A stretch of DNA of 45,618 nt from NCBI GenBank assembly GCA_028282095.1, contig JANQIP010000126.1:1-45618 (forward strand), in the 5' to 3' direction. Below the pieces are notes generated by a model that searched no databases, was not told the DNA's origin, and saw only the letters and a program-made list of their open reading frames with translations. Both the position numbers and the translations under genes were made by a program. This DNA comes from Xanthobacteraceae bacterium (GTDB lineage Bacteria > Pseudomonadota > Alphaproteobacteria > Rhizobiales > Xanthobacteraceae). Below, piece by piece: positions 27,633 to 36,336 of the stretch. The first letter of the stretch is position 1; the number at the start of each line of letters is the position of its first letter.

Positions 27633-28238
27633 ATGTTATGGCGCGGGGCTTATCCCTTGGTGCTCGCGTCGACCAGTCGGATTCGCCGCATCTTGCTTGA
27701 GGATGCCGGCATTCCGATCGAGCCGATCGCACCGGAAGTCGACGAAAGGGCTGCGGAGCTCCGGGCCGGCCGGATGACGGCACACGAGACCGCCCTCCTT
27801 CTTGCCCGTGAGAAGGCGCGCTCCATCGGCATTCCCTGCGCCGGTCAATTCGTGCTCGGCGCCGACCAGACGCTTGCGCTCGGCCGTGCGCGTTTCACCA
27901 AGCCGATCGATATGGAAGCGGCACGCGAGCAGTTGCGGGCCCTTAGCGGGCGCACGCACGAACTGTGCTCGGCGATCGCCATCGCCAAGGACGGCCGGAT
28001 CATCTACAGCCATTGCGAGGTCGCGCGCATGACCATGCGGTCCTTGTCCGAACGGTTCCTGGACGCCTATCTGGAAGCGGCCGGCTCAACGGTGACGGCG
28101 AGCGTGGGCGCCTATCAGCTCGAGACGCTTGGAATTCACCTGTTTGAGCGGATCGAGGGAGACCATTTTACTATCCTTGGGCTTCCGCTGCTCCAACTGC
28201 TCAGTTTCCTGCGCCGCGAAGGATGCCTTGCCGCATGA
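27633..28238 (+). CDS. maf: Maf-like nucleotide pyrophosphatase
   Basis: 201 residues. Maf proteins hydrolyse non-canonical or canonical NTPs such as dTTP, UTP or modified nucleotides. Core motifs: [64 protein letters not shown], and ASVGAYQLE followed by [13 protein letters not shown]. The ATG at 27633 is chosen; a TTG at 27621 is also in frame. The first motif, STSRIRR, departs from the usual SPRR. It lies 19 bp after ppsR and 10 bp before coaE; aroE, normally between maf and coaE, is absent. Confidence 0.92.
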   Translation: MLWRGAYPLVLASTSRIRRILLEDAGIPIEPIAPEVDERAAELRAGRMTAHETALLLAREKARSIGIPCAGQFVLGADQTLALGRARFTKPIDMEAAREQLRALSGRTHELCSAIAIAKDGRIIYSHCEVARMTMRSLSERFLDAYLEAAGSTVTASVGAYQLETLGIHLFERIEGDHFTILGLPLLQLLSFLRREGCLAA

Positions 28239-28248
28239 GATCAGCGAA

Positions 28249-28866
28249 ATGATCGTGATCGGTCTCACGGGGTCCGTCGGCATGGGCAAGTCGGCAACGG
28301 CGCGCATGTTCGCCGAAGCCGGGGTGCCGGTTCATGACGCCGATACCGCTGTTCACAGATTGTATGAAGGCGAGGCGGTCGCTCCGATCGAGGCAGCTTT
28401 TCCAGGCGTCACCGATGGCCACCGTGTCGATCGGGAAAAGCTCGCGCGGCGCGTCGTCAATGACAAAGCCGCGCTCAGGCAGCTCGAAGCGATCGTCCAC
28501 CCCATGGTCCGCCGCGAAGAGGAGCTCTTCCTGGCGAAGGCGCAGGCAGATGGGGCCCGTTTTGTGCTGCTCGACATTCCGTTGCTGTTCGAGACCAAGG
28601 CCGACGATCGGGTCGATGTCGTTGTCGTCGTCTCCGCGCCATTCGCTCTACAGCGAGACCGGGTCCTTGCGCGTCCGGGCATGACCGAGGAGAAGTTCAC
28701 CAGCCTGCTCGCCCAGCAGCTTCCCGACGCGGAAAAACGCAAGCGCGCCGATTTTGTCGTGGATACCTCGCAGGGCTTCGATTCCGCCCGCGCCCAGGTT
28801 CGTGCCATTCTGCAGCAATTGGAGAAAACGCTGAATCGGTCCAAGTCGACGCCGACATTGGGTTGA
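28249..28866 (+). CDS. coaE: Dephospho-CoA kinase
   Basis: 205 residues. It performs the last step of CoA synthesis, phosphorylating the 3'-OH of dephospho-CoA. The start [21 protein letters not shown] carries the Walker A loop. [13 protein letters not shown] gives the conserved Asp, [10 protein letters not shown] the substrate-site His, and [10 protein letters not shown] the core strand. The ATG at 28249 is clear; the longer frame overlapping maf is not needed. It follows maf by 10 bp, so the two are one operon. Confidence 0.95.
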   Translation: MIVIGLTGSVGMGKSATARMFAEAGVPVHDADTAVHRLYEGEAVAPIEAAFPGVTDGHRVDREKLARRVVNDKAALRQLEAIVHPMVRREEELFLAKAQADGARFVLLDIPLLFETKADDRVDVVVVVSAPFALQRDRVLARPGMTEEKFTSLLAQQLPDAEKRKRADFVVDTSQGFDSARAQVRAILQQLEKTLNRSKSTPTLG

Positions 28867-28874
28867 ACGGCCAA

Positions 28875-28976
28875 AGCATGATCCTGAAAAGCCGGCAGAC
28901 TTTTCGGACAAGATCATGCGACCAAACAAGGAGAAAGAGTGCGCGGTTGATTGAGGCTGAAGCCATCGCGCTCTAG
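28875..28976 (+). repeat. RIME-like A-D repeat
   Basis: A palindrome (GCATGATCCTGAAAAG...CTTTTCGGACAAGATCATGC), a GACCAAACAAGGAG tail, then a D module ending GCCATCGCGCTCTAG. It fills almost the whole coaE-dnaQ gap and ends 12 bp before the dnaQ GTG, so it may attenuate or separate the two transcripts. Confidence 0.8.
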
Positions 28977-28988
28977 ACGAGGGGACGG

Positions 28989-29732
28989 GTGCTGCGGGAA
29001 ATCGTGTTCGACACCGAAACGACAGGGCTCGATGCCTATCGCGGTGATCGGCTGATCGAGATCGGCTGTGTTGAGCTTGTCAACCGGATCCCCACCGGCC
29101 AGACATTCCATCGTTATGTCAATCCGGAACGCGATGTTCCGGCGGGCGCCTTCGCCATCCACGGCCTGTCGAGCGATTTTCTCAAGGACAAGCCGCTGTT
29201 CGCCGAAGTCGCCCACGATCTCCTGGCGTTCATCGCCGATGCGCCGCTGATTGCGCATAATGCGGCATTCGATCTCGGTTTTCTCAATGCCGAACTGGAA
29301 CGCATTGCGCTTCCCCAGATTGCTCGTGCCCGGCTTATCGACACCTTGCTGCTTGCCCGGCGCAAATATCCCGGCGGGCAGAATCGCCTCGACGATTTGT
29401 GCTCGCGCTTCGGGATCGACAATTCACGGCGGACCAAGCATGGGGCTCTGCTCGACGCCGAGTTGCTTGCCGAGGTCTATCTCGAATTGATCGAGGCGCG
29501 TCAGGCGCAACTTGGCCTTGAGACCGCCACGGCAGCGCCGGTCGTTGCAACGACCTCGATCGCCGCGCCAAGGACCCGGGCGGTCGTTCTTCTTCCGCTG
29601 CTCACAAATGAAGAGCGCGCAGCGCATCGCGAGTTTCTGGCAACTTTGGGCCCGCAGGCGGTCTGGCTCGATTATCTCAAGCCCGCGGAAATCGAACCCG
29701 GGCCGGGCGACGTCACGAAAGCCGCTGGTTGA
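28989..29732 (+). CDS. dnaQ: DNA polymerase III epsilon subunit (3'-5' exonuclease)
   Basis: 247 residues. It provides proofreading in the replicative polymerase core. The DnaQ-type exonuclease acids are present: IVFDTETTGLD (ExoI), LIAHNAAFDLGFLNAEL (ExoII), and KHGALLDAELLAEVYLEL (ExoIII, epsilon-type His-x4-Asp). The C-terminal tail after about residue 190 would bind the polymerase subunit. The start is GTG at 28989 with GAGGGGAC upstream. It keeps the Caulobacter-like maf-(aroE)-coaE-dnaQ order beside the origin. Confidence 0.95.
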   Translation: MLREIVFDTETTGLDAYRGDRLIEIGCVELVNRIPTGQTFHRYVNPERDVPAGAFAIHGLSSDFLKDKPLFAEVAHDLLAFIADAPLIAHNAAFDLGFLNAELERIALPQIARARLIDTLLLARRKYPGGQNRLDDLCSRFGIDNSRRTKHGALLDAELLAEVYLELIEARQAQLGLETATAAPVVATTSIAAPRTRAVVLLPLLTNEERAAHREFLATLGPQAVWLDYLKPAEIEPGPGDVTKAAG

Positions 29733-29747
29733 GGCCGTCGCGCCCCC

Positions 29748-29811
29748 GAGCATGATCCCGAAAAGCTGACAGGTTTTTGGGCAGGATCGCGCGACAAAAC
29801 AAATTGAGGAA
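29748..29811 (+). repeat. Degenerate RIME-like A palindrome
   Basis: GAGCATGATCCCGAAAAGCT with a worn inverse arm (TTTTTGGGCAGGATCGCGCG) and a GACAAAACAAA tail. It lies between the convergent dnaQ and secB genes, where a bidirectional terminator would be expected. Confidence 0.65.
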
Positions 29812-29847
29812 GCTGTCGCCGCGCCGGTCGAGCGCCGATCTGCAGGT

Positions 29848-30363
29848 TCACTCCTGCGAAGGCGGCGGCTGTTCCGGCTGGCCCTGGGCGCCCATCTTCT
29901 GCTGATAAAGCGCGACGAAATCGATGGGGTCGAGCAATAGCGGGGGGAAGCCGCCATTGACCACCGAACTCGCGACGATCTCGCGAGCGAAGGGGAACAA
30001 AAGCCGCGGGCACTCGATCATCAGGAGCGGGGGAACATTGTCCTGCGGGATGTTCTGCAGCCGGAAGACGCCGGCGTAAAGCAGATCGAATCCAAACAGC
30101 ACGGAGCCGGAGACCTCGGCTTTGCCTTCGAGCTTGAGTTCCACCTCGAAGTCGGTGTTCGACATCGGCTTGGTATTGACGTTGATCTGCACGCTGATCG
30201 TCGGCTGCTGAGGCGGTTGCATCAGCGCGCGCGGGGCGTTCGGGTTCTCGAACGAGAAATCCTTTACGAACTGGGCAAGAACGTTGAACGAAGGTCCTTG
30301 CGGGGGTTGCTGCGGCTGCTGCGGCCGTGCCGGCTCATCCCCGCCATTGGTGGTCGTGGACAT
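29848..30363 (-). CDS. secB: Protein-export chaperone SecB
   Basis: 171 residues. SecB is a cytosolic tetrameric chaperone that keeps preproteins unfolded and hands them to SecA. The family body runs from [21 protein letters not shown] through [23 protein letters not shown] to [23 protein letters not shown] and [13 protein letters not shown]. Both tails are Gln/Pro-rich. It converges on dnaQ. The partner gene secA lies about 9 kb away in this window. Confidence 0.97.
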   Translation of the reverse strand: MSTTTNGGDEPARPQQPQQPPQGPSFNVLAQFVKDFSFENPNAPRALMQPPQQPTISVQINVNTKPMSNTDFEVELKLEGKAEVSGSVLFGFDLLYAGVFRLQNIPQDNVPPLLMIECPRLLFPFAREIVASSVVNGGFPPLLLDPIDFVALYQQKMGAQGQPEQPPPSQE

Positions 30364-30966
30364 ATCGTCTCCTTGCCGCTCCTGGTATTTTCGCGCCTGC
30401 GAATGCCGCGCGTCGGCACCGTGGCTAACACAGCCTTCAAGATGTCACAAGAAGCCTTGCCGCACGGCGGATCAGGGGTCCGTAGCTCGTCCCGAGGGGG
30501 GGTAAGGGCATGAAATAAGGCCCACCACCGTCCGTGGACCCAGGCGCGCCAGAGCATGATCCCCGAAAAACTGGCTGACTTTTCGAGCAAGATCATGCGA
30601 CCAAACGAAGAAAAAGCGAACGCGGTTGAATCAAGCGCAAGCAATCGCGCGCCAGGGAAGACCGCGGCTCCGAGGCAAAACCCGCGATGAGCAGGCGAGA
30701 ACGACTGCCTGTATCCAAGGAAGCCGAAAATCCGCCATGATCCGGTTGTGGGACATCAGTCCGGTGTGACCGTTCGTAAGACCGGTTGAGGGTTGGCGAG
30801 GCGTGCGCGCTGGGTTAAGCTCAAAACTTGAAGCGTTGTGGCGGCTACCTCTAGTGTGATGGCGCAAGCGTGCCTAGATCACGTCAAAGGAACCGGCGTG
30901 ATCATACCGTGTTGGCCCTTTAGTGGCGTGCCGATCCGTCCTGACCTCTGCGAGAGCGTGTGAGAC
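30364..30966. other. 603-bp gap upstream of secB and the Tim44-like gene
   Basis: No credible gene on either strand. It holds an A-D repeat (30552-30653) and otherwise unremarkable sequence that must contain the divergent promoters. Many Hyphomicrobiales have fxsA, a membrane-protein gene, here; no FxsA-like frame was found. Confidence 0.6.
30552..30653 (+). repeat. RIME-like A-D repeat
   Basis: GAGCATGATCCCCGAAAAAC with its inverse arm ending AAGATCATGC, a GACCAAACGAAGAAAAAG tail, and a D module (GCGGTTGAATCAAGCGCAAG then CGCGCG). Part of the gap between secB and the Tim44-like gene. Confidence 0.75.
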
Positions 30967-31680
30967 GTGTTCGATATCTATACCATAATATTCCTGGCGC
31001 TCGCCGTGTTCATTTTCCTGCGGCTGCGCAGCGTTCTTGGCCAACGGACCGGGCGGGAGCGACCGCCTTATGATCCGTTCTCGGCACGCGACACCGTCCG
31101 AAACGGGCCGGGGGACAAAGTCGTTGCGCTTCCTCCGCGCGGCGCCGACGCGGTGGCAAAGCCGACAGAGCAGGCGGACCTCGCCGAATCAGCGGAACAG
31201 TGGAAGGACATTGTTCCACCTGGATCGTCCGCCGCAGCCGGGCTTCGCGCCATCGTCTCGCAGGACCCGAGCTTCGACCCCCAGCATTTTCTGACTGGCG
31301 CGCGTGCCGCCTATGAGATGATCGTGACCGCCTTTGCCGACGGGGACAGGCGGGCGCTCAAGAACCTGTTGTCCAAGGAAGTGTTCGACGGGTTCGACGC
31401 AGCCATCTACGACCGCGAGAACCAGGGCCATCGGGCCGAGACCCGGTTCGTCTCCATCGATACCTGCGAGATCATCGGTGCAGAGCTGCGCGGCAAGAAC
31501 GCTCAGGTTACCCTGCGGTTCGTCTCGCAACTCATCTCGGTGACGCGGGATCGGCTGGGCAATGTGGTCGAAGGAAATCCAGACAAGGTGACCGAGGTCA
31601 CCGACGTTTGGACCTTCGCACGCGATGTGTCTTCGCGCGATCCCAACTGGAAGCTGGTGGCGACCGAAGCCGGGCAATAG
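30967..31680 (+). CDS. Tim44/TimA-like domain protein, membrane-anchored
   Basis: 237 residues. It opens with one membrane helix (IYTIIFLALAVFIFLRLRSVLG), then a charged linker starting GRERPPYDPF, then a Tim44-like domain (FLTGARAAYEMIVTAFADGDRRALKNLL near 100, and KVTEVTDVWTFARDVSSRDPNWKLVAT at the end). In Caulobacter a homologue (TimA) is membrane-associated and periplasmic-facing; the client is not established. The start is GTG at 30967. It is followed 25 bp later by mltA, a conserved pairing. Confidence 0.9.
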   Translation: MFDIYTIIFLALAVFIFLRLRSVLGQRTGRERPPYDPFSARDTVRNGPGDKVVALPPRGADAVAKPTEQADLAESAEQWKDIVPPGSSAAAGLRAIVSQDPSFDPQHFLTGARAAYEMIVTAFADGDRRALKNLLSKEVFDGFDAAIYDRENQGHRAETRFVSIDTCEIIGAELRGKNAQVTLRFVSQLISVTRDRLGNVVEGNPDKVTEVTDVWTFARDVSSRDPNWKLVATEAGQ

Positions 31681-31705
31681 GATAGTCTCCGGCCAGGCCT
31701 TTCCC

Positions 31706-33121
31706 ATGACGATCGCGGCGGCGATGGGCGTGCGGATGCCGTACCGGCTTCGACTCGTATTCGCCCTGAGCGTTGTCTTTGCCGTTGCCGCCCAGGTTGC
31801 GGCGACCTGCCGCGGCGCGATCGCGTCCGGCCGAGACCCGGTGGCGGTCGTCGACATGGGGGCATCTCACTCCCGATCCAAATCGGCTGGCGAGCCACGA
31901 GTGTTGCGCATCGAGAATGCGCAGCTCGAGCCTATCGGCTTTGCCGATCTCGACAATTGGCGAGGCGATGACCACGCCAGCGCCTTCGCGGCTTTCCTTG
32001 CGAGCTGCCGGCCGCTTGCCCGAGGAAGGGCGACCGATTCACGCCCATTGCGCACGGCCCTGATCTCGGTATGCCGGCGCGCGCTCGCTGCGGGCGCCCT
32101 GCCGAGCGATGAGGCTCGCTTGTTCTTCGAGCGCAATTTCCGCCCGCTGCGGATCGCAAAGCTCGGCGACAGTGCCGGGTTTCTCACCGGCTACTACGAA
32201 CCGGTCGTCGACGGTTCACGCTTCCCAACGGGCATCTTCACGGTACCACTTCACCGGCGCCCACCCGATCTGCTCGCGCCGGGCACGCCGCCCGATCGGC
32301 CCTTCCCCAATCGGGGGCGCGTCGTTCGCGTCACGCCCACGGGGGATCATGTGCCCTATTACGACCGCGGCGAGATCGAGGGTGGCGCGTTGGACGGTCG
32401 GCGCCTCGAAATCTGCTGGCTCAGGAGTTGGTCCGATGCGTTCACCATCCAGATCCAAGGGTCGGCACGGATACGGCTTGAGGACGGCACGATGCTGCGC
32501 GTCAACTATGACGGCTTCAACGGCTATCCCTATACCGCGATCGGCCGCGTCCTGATCGATCGCAACATTATTCCCCGCGAGGAGATGTCGATGGCGCGCA
32601 TCGGGGAATGGATGGCCGCCCATCCCGAAGAAGCCAAAGAGGTCCGGCGGCACAACCGTTCCTATGTGTTCTTCCGCGTTGTCGGGCTGGCAGACGAGGA
32701 GGGGCCGCTCGGCGGGCAGGGCATTCCGCTCACGGCCGGTCGCTCCATCGCGGTCGATCGAAGGCTCCACGCCTATGGCACGCCATTCTTCATCGAGGCC
32801 GAGCTGCCGCTCACCGGGCCACGTTCGGCCGATCCTTTTCGCCGCACGATGATTGCGCAGGATACCGGCTCCGCCATCATCGGGCCGGCACGCGGCGACC
32901 TCTACTTCGGTGCGGGCGACGAAGCCGGGCGGATCGCCGGCCGCATTCGACAGCCGGGACGTTTCGCCATGCTGGTGCCGCGCGAGATCGATCCGGTCGC
33001 GGCAGGCGCACGCATGCCCTTGCCGCGCGCGCGGCCCATGTCCGAGTCCAAAGAGGGACCCTCGACGAAGGGACCGTCACGGAAACTTCGCCGATCGAAG
33101 CCGAAACAGTCATCGCGTTGA
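31706..33121 (+). CDS. mltA: Membrane-bound lytic murein transglycosylase A
   Basis: About 471 residues. It cleaves the glycan strand of peptidoglycan with formation of 1,6-anhydro-MurNAc. The N-terminal export signal is LRLVFALSVVFAVAAQVAA; no lipobox is obvious, so it is probably not a lipoprotein like the E. coli enzyme. The MltA domain has GFLTGYYEPVVDGSR and IQIQGSARIRLEDG; the C-terminal 3D domain has MIAQDTGSAIIGPARGDLYF with the catalytic-type Asp. The tail is Lys/Arg/Ser-rich. Later in-frame ATGs (31727, 31736) are also possible starts. Confidence 0.93.
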   Translation: MTIAAAMGVRMPYRLRLVFALSVVFAVAAQVAATCRGAIASGRDPVAVVDMGASHSRSKSAGEPRVLRIENAQLEPIGFADLDNWRGDDHASAFAAFLASCRPLARGRATDSRPLRTALISVCRRALAAGALPSDEARLFFERNFRPLRIAKLGDSAGFLTGYYEPVVDGSRFPTGIFTVPLHRRPPDLLAPGTPPDRPFPNRGRVVRVTPTGDHVPYYDRGEIEGGALDGRRLEICWLRSWSDAFTIQIQGSARIRLEDGTMLRVNYDGFNGYPYTAIGRVLIDRNIIPREEMSMARIGEWMAAHPEEAKEVRRHNRSYVFFRVVGLADEEGPLGGQGIPLTAGRSIAVDRRLHAYGTPFFIEAELPLTGPRSADPFRRTMIAQDTGSAIIGPARGDLYFGAGDEAGRIAGRIRQPGRFAMLVPREIDPVAAGARMPLPRARPMSESKEGPSTKGPSRKLRRSKPKQSSR

Positions 33122-33220
33122 GAGGACGATGCCGAAAAGCCGGCGGGTTTTTCGGACAAGATCATATTAAAAAACAAGGAGAAAAGGAGCACGATTGATT
33201 CAGTAAAAAACAATCGTGTT
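33122..33220 (+). repeat. Degenerate RIME-like A-D repeat
   Basis: CGATGCCGAAAAGCCGGC...TTTTTCGGACAAGATCAT, an AT-rich tail with AAAAAACAAGGAGAAAAGG, and a D-like ACGATTGATTCAGT... inverse ...ACAATCGTG. It starts directly after the mltA stop and could shape the mltA mRNA 3' end, splitting it from smr. Confidence 0.65.
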
Positions 33221-33334
33221 GAGTGTTTTTGTTGGTCGCGTTTTTGTGCAGCGAACCGGGTCGCCGCCGCCGGATCGAGCCCAGGGGCGGCTTCGCTCGA
33301 AAACGCTCCTACAAGACACAGGCGGGCGAAGCCG

Positions 33335-33880
33335 ATGAAGCGCAGGCTCACCGAGGAGGAACGTCGGCTATGGTCAGGCGCGATGCGCTCGGTCCGTCCG
33401 TTGCGGCCGAGCGGAACGGCGCACGGATTGTCCGATTCGCCGCCGACTTCCGCGCCGACGATCACGGGGCACGAAGGCGCATACAAGCCGAGCGAGGCAA
33501 GCCGGCCGGAGCATGCAGGTCGCGCGGGACCCGCCCTGCCGCTTGCGCCCCTCGCCCGACGGGAAAGGCAGCGGCTCTCGCGAGGCCGTTCTGCGATCGA
33601 TGCGCGAATGGATCTTCATGGCCTGACTCAGGCGCAAGCGCATAGGGCGCTGTTGAACTTCCTGCGACGCGCACAAGGGGAGGGGGCGAGATTCGTCCTC
33701 GTCATCACCGGCACCGGGGCACGCGGGAGCGAAGACGAGCGCGGCGTGTTGCGGCGGCAGGTGCCGCAATGGCTCGGCCTGCCGGAATTCCGTCCATACG
33801 TCGTCGGTTTCGAATCCGCCCATGCCGCGCATGGCGGCGCCGGCGCGCTCTATGTCAGGCTTCGGCGAGCGCGGGCTTGA
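33335..33880 (+). CDS. Smr domain protein
   Basis: 181 residues. The C-terminal Smr domain (about 85-180) has MDLHGLTQAQAHRALLNFL, the VLVITGTGARGSEDERGVLRRQVPQWL nucleic-acid-binding loop, and HGGAGALYVRLRR. Smr domains nick DNA or cleave RNA and in some bacteria act on collided ribosomes. The N-terminal half is basic, Pro/Ser-rich and probably disordered. The tim44-like/mltA/smr order is conserved in Hyphomicrobiales; here a repeat of about 100 bp separates mltA from smr. Confidence 0.9.
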   Translation: MKRRLTEEERRLWSGAMRSVRPLRPSGTAHGLSDSPPTSAPTITGHEGAYKPSEASRPEHAGRAGPALPLAPLARRERQRLSRGRSAIDARMDLHGLTQAQAHRALLNFLRRAQGEGARFVLVITGTGARGSEDERGVLRRQVPQWLGLPEFRPYVVGFESAHAAHGGAGALYVRLRRARA

Positions 33881-33976
33881 CGGACGTGGCGGACATTGCG
33901 CTGACGTCGATTATTGCCGCGAAAGAAGACAAAAATGCAATCGTTCTTATGCTGTTGGATCGCCGCTGCAACCGAG

Positions 33977-34070
33977 AGCGCGCGATGGCTTCAGGTTGAA
34001 TCAACCGCGTCGTTTTTTCTCACATGATCTTGTCCGAAAAATCTGTAAACTTTTCGAGAGTCATGCTCTA
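33977..34070 (-). repeat. RIME-like D-A repeat
   Basis: D module (CGCGATGGCTTCAGGTTGAA, TCAACCGCG) then an A palindrome (TGTCCGAAAAATCTG, CTTTTCGAG) ending TCATGCTCT. It lies in the gap before the NTF2-like gene, about 78 bp from its start. Confidence 0.75.
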
Positions 34071-34147
34071 AAAAAACCCGGCCGTGCACGCCTTTTCCAG
34101 TATGGGCTAATAGCATTGAGTTATTCGCGCACCACATAGGGAAACTG

Positions 34148-34630
34148 ATGACGACAACAACAATTACCGAACAAGAACTGGCTGATGCACGCAAAGTTTG
34201 GGGCAATGCGCTCGTGGCCGTCGCCAAGGCTTTTGAAGCCGATGGCATCGATGGCGCGACCAAGGTGGCCAATGGCGCCTTGGACGGGGCCTATGGATAC
34301 AATCTCGGTCCGGTCTTGTTCAAACCGACTTTAGCCAGCGGTGAGCAAACCTTCCGTACGACCCGCGAAGGCGCGTTGGCTTACTTTGTCGGACACAATC
34401 CGGCTTATCCGAATGATGGTGGTTTTGGCCTGAAGGGCTGGCGCACTGTCGAGAGCCAAACCGCTGCAAGTTTCATCCAAGGCGACGTCGCCATGTGGAT
34501 GGGCTGGGTCATCCTGACCGACAAAGACGGTAATGTTACAAAGGTAGACAAAAGCTGGGGCTACAAGAAAGATGCCGAAGGCACGTTACGCATCGTCTTG
34601 CATCACTCTTCATTGCCCTACCAACCTTAA
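34148..34630 (+). CDS. NTF2/SnoaL-like protein (often misnamed PR-AMP cyclohydrolase)
   Basis: 160 residues. Segments YGYNLGPVLFKPTLASGEQTFR, ALAYFVGHNPAYPNDGGFGLKGW, and the C-terminal GTLRIVLHHSSLPYQP match a family of NTF2-fold proteins of unknown function. Databases often label them phosphoribosyl-AMP cyclohydrolase, a name the fold does not support. Base composition is visibly lower in G+C than neighbours, and it stands between a repeat and a strong terminator as a one-gene unit, which suggests horizontal arrival. No catalytic residues are assigned. Confidence 0.85.
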   Translation: MTTTTITEQELADARKVWGNALVAVAKAFEADGIDGATKVANGALDGAYGYNLGPVLFKPTLASGEQTFRTTREGALAYFVGHNPAYPNDGGFGLKGWRTVESQTAASFIQGDVAMWMGWVILTDKDGNVTKVDKSWGYKKDAEGTLRIVLHHSSLPYQP

Positions 34631-34673
34631 ATACGCTCAGCAGAAGGCCACAGCGTTTAATCTTCGAAAAGCA

Positions 34674-34707
34674 AGCGGCGTGCACTTTTGTGCAGGCCGC
34701 TTTTTTT
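34674..34707 (+). terminator. Rho-independent terminator of the NTF2-like gene
   Basis: AGCGGC-G-TGCAC / GTGCA-G-GCCGCT forms an 11-bp stem with one G opposite G and a TTTT loop, followed by seven T (34701-34707). It lies 43 bp past the stop. It is the clearest intrinsic terminator in the window and faces the convergent hslU. Confidence 0.92.
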
Positions 34708-34749
34708 GCGCTTTCCGGTCCGCGGGAAAACGCTTCACCAAAGAACATT

Positions 34750-36057
34750 CTACAGAATGAACCGGCTCAGATCGGCGTTCTTTGCGAGCTCTTCGACACG
34801 GCTTGTGACATAATGTCCGTCGATGGTCATGGTCTCGCCGCGTCGGTCGGGTGCGGTGAAGGAAATCTCGTCGAGCACCCGCTCCATCACCGTCTGCAGG
34901 CGGCGCGCACCGATATTCTCGACCGAGGAATTGACCTGGACCGCGACATCGGCGATCGCGTCGATCGCCTCGGACGCAAACTCAAGCGTGACGCCTTCGG
35001 TTGCGAGCAGGGCGGTATATTGCTTGATCAGCGACGCCTCGGTCTCGGTCAGGATGCGCCGGAAGTCGTCGCGCGTGAGCGGTCGCAATTCCACCCGGAT
35101 CGGCAGGCGGCCCTGCAGCTCGGGCAGCAGGTCGGACGGTTTGGTGAGATGAAACGCGCCGGAGGCGATGAACAGGATATGGTCGGTCTTCACCGCGCCG
35201 TGCTTGGTGGAGACCGTGGTGCCTTCGATCAGCGGCAAGAGGTCGCGCTGCACGCCCTCGCGTGAGACGTCGGCGCCGACGCGCCCTTCGCGGCCGGCGA
35301 TCTTGTCGATCTCGTCGAGAAACACGATGCCATTGTTCTCGACCGCCTTGATCGCTTCCTGCACGAGCTGATCCTGGTCGAGCAGCTTGTCGGACTCCTC
35401 ATTGATGAGGACATCATAGGAGTCCTTGACGGTGACGCGGCGGGTCTTGGTACGGCCGCCGCCGAGCTTGCCGAAAATGTCGCCGATCGAGATCGCGCCC
35501 ATCTGTGCGCCTGGCATGCCGGGAATCTCGAACATCGGCATGCCCCCGCCGGACGCCTGCACCTCGATCTCGATCTCCTTGTCCGCGAGCTCGCCCGCGC
35601 GCAGCTTCTTGCGGAAGGTCTCTTTGGTCGAGGCGCTGGCATTCGGACCGACCAGGGCATCGACCACGCGATCCTCGGCGGCGAGATAGGCCCGCGCCTG
35701 CACCTCCTTGCGCTTCTTCTCGCGGGCAAGCGCGATGCCGACCTCGACGAGGTCGCGCACGATCTGCTCGACGTCGCGCCCGACATAGCCGACTTCGGTG
35801 AATTTGGTGGCCTCGACCTTGATGAAGGGGGCTCCGGCGAGCCTGGCGAGCCTCCGGGATATCTCGGTCTTGCCGACGCCGGTCGGGCCGATCATCAGGA
35901 TATTCTTCGGCATCACCTCTTCACGCAGGCGCTCGTCGAGCTGCAGCCGGCGCCAGCGATTGCGCAGCGCGATCGCGACGGCGCGCTTGGCGTCGTCCTG
36001 ACCGATAATGTAGCGGTCGAGTTCCGAGACGATTTCGCGGGGGGAAAAGTCGGTCAT
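34750..36057 (-). CDS. hslU: HslU ATPase subunit of the HslVU protease
   Basis: 435 residues. HslU is the AAA+ unfoldase that feeds substrates into HslV. Motifs: [23 protein letters not shown] at the start, Walker [16 protein letters not shown], the pore loop in [17 protein letters not shown], Walker [14 protein letters not shown], and the C-terminal tail LSRFIL that activates HslV. The I domain spans about 110-240. It is separated from hslV by 279 bp containing a BC element, although the pair is normally tightly linked. Confidence 0.97.
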   Translation of the reverse strand: MTDFSPREIVSELDRYIIGQDDAKRAVAIALRNRWRRLQLDERLREEVMPKNILMIGPTGVGKTEISRRLARLAGAPFIKVEATKFTEVGYVGRDVEQIVRDLVEVGIALAREKKRKEVQARAYLAAEDRVVDALVGPNASASTKETFRKKLRAGELADKEIEIEVQASGGGMPMFEIPGMPGAQMGAISIGDIFGKLGGGRTKTRRVTVKDSYDVLINEESDKLLDQDQLVQEAIKAVENNGIVFLDEIDKIAGREGRVGADVSREGVQRDLLPLIEGTTVSTKHGAVKTDHILFIASGAFHLTKPSDLLPELQGRLPIRVELRPLTRDDFRRILTETEASLIKQYTALLATEGVTLEFASEAIDAIADVAVQVNSSVENIGARRLQTVMERVLDEISFTAPDRRGETMTIDGHYVTSRVEELAKNADLSRFIL

Positions 36058-36096
36058 CGATTCTGCCGCCTCGCCCCGGATGACGGGGAGGGGTTC

Positions 36097-36220
36097 CTAG
36101 TGTTGCGGCACCAACGCTTGAGCGCGTCTCATCGTGTTGGTGCCGCAACACAAGACACAGAGTTAGCTAGTGTTCCTTACCTGACGGTCCCGGAGCGGAC
36201 CGTCAGAGTCGGAACACTAG
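36097..36220 (-). repeat. BC element inside the hslV-hslU operon, C-B orientation
   Basis: Begins CTAGTG (36097), palindrome C (GCGGCACCAACG... inverse ...TTGGTGCCGC), linker with GAGTTAGCTAG, palindrome B (GACGGTCC around CGGAGC), and ends CACTAG (36220). The rest of the 36058-36336 gap is repeat-like debris (GGCGGGTGAGGGCCCC). Confidence 0.85.
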
Positions 36221-36336
36221 CGAGGCTGAGGGCGGGTGAGGGCCCCTTGCCTCGGATTACTGAACTTAAGTCTCACCCGGCGCGGAGTTTTCGGGTCCTC
36301 GCCATCCTCTCCCTGCCAGAGCGAGAGAAGCCAAAG

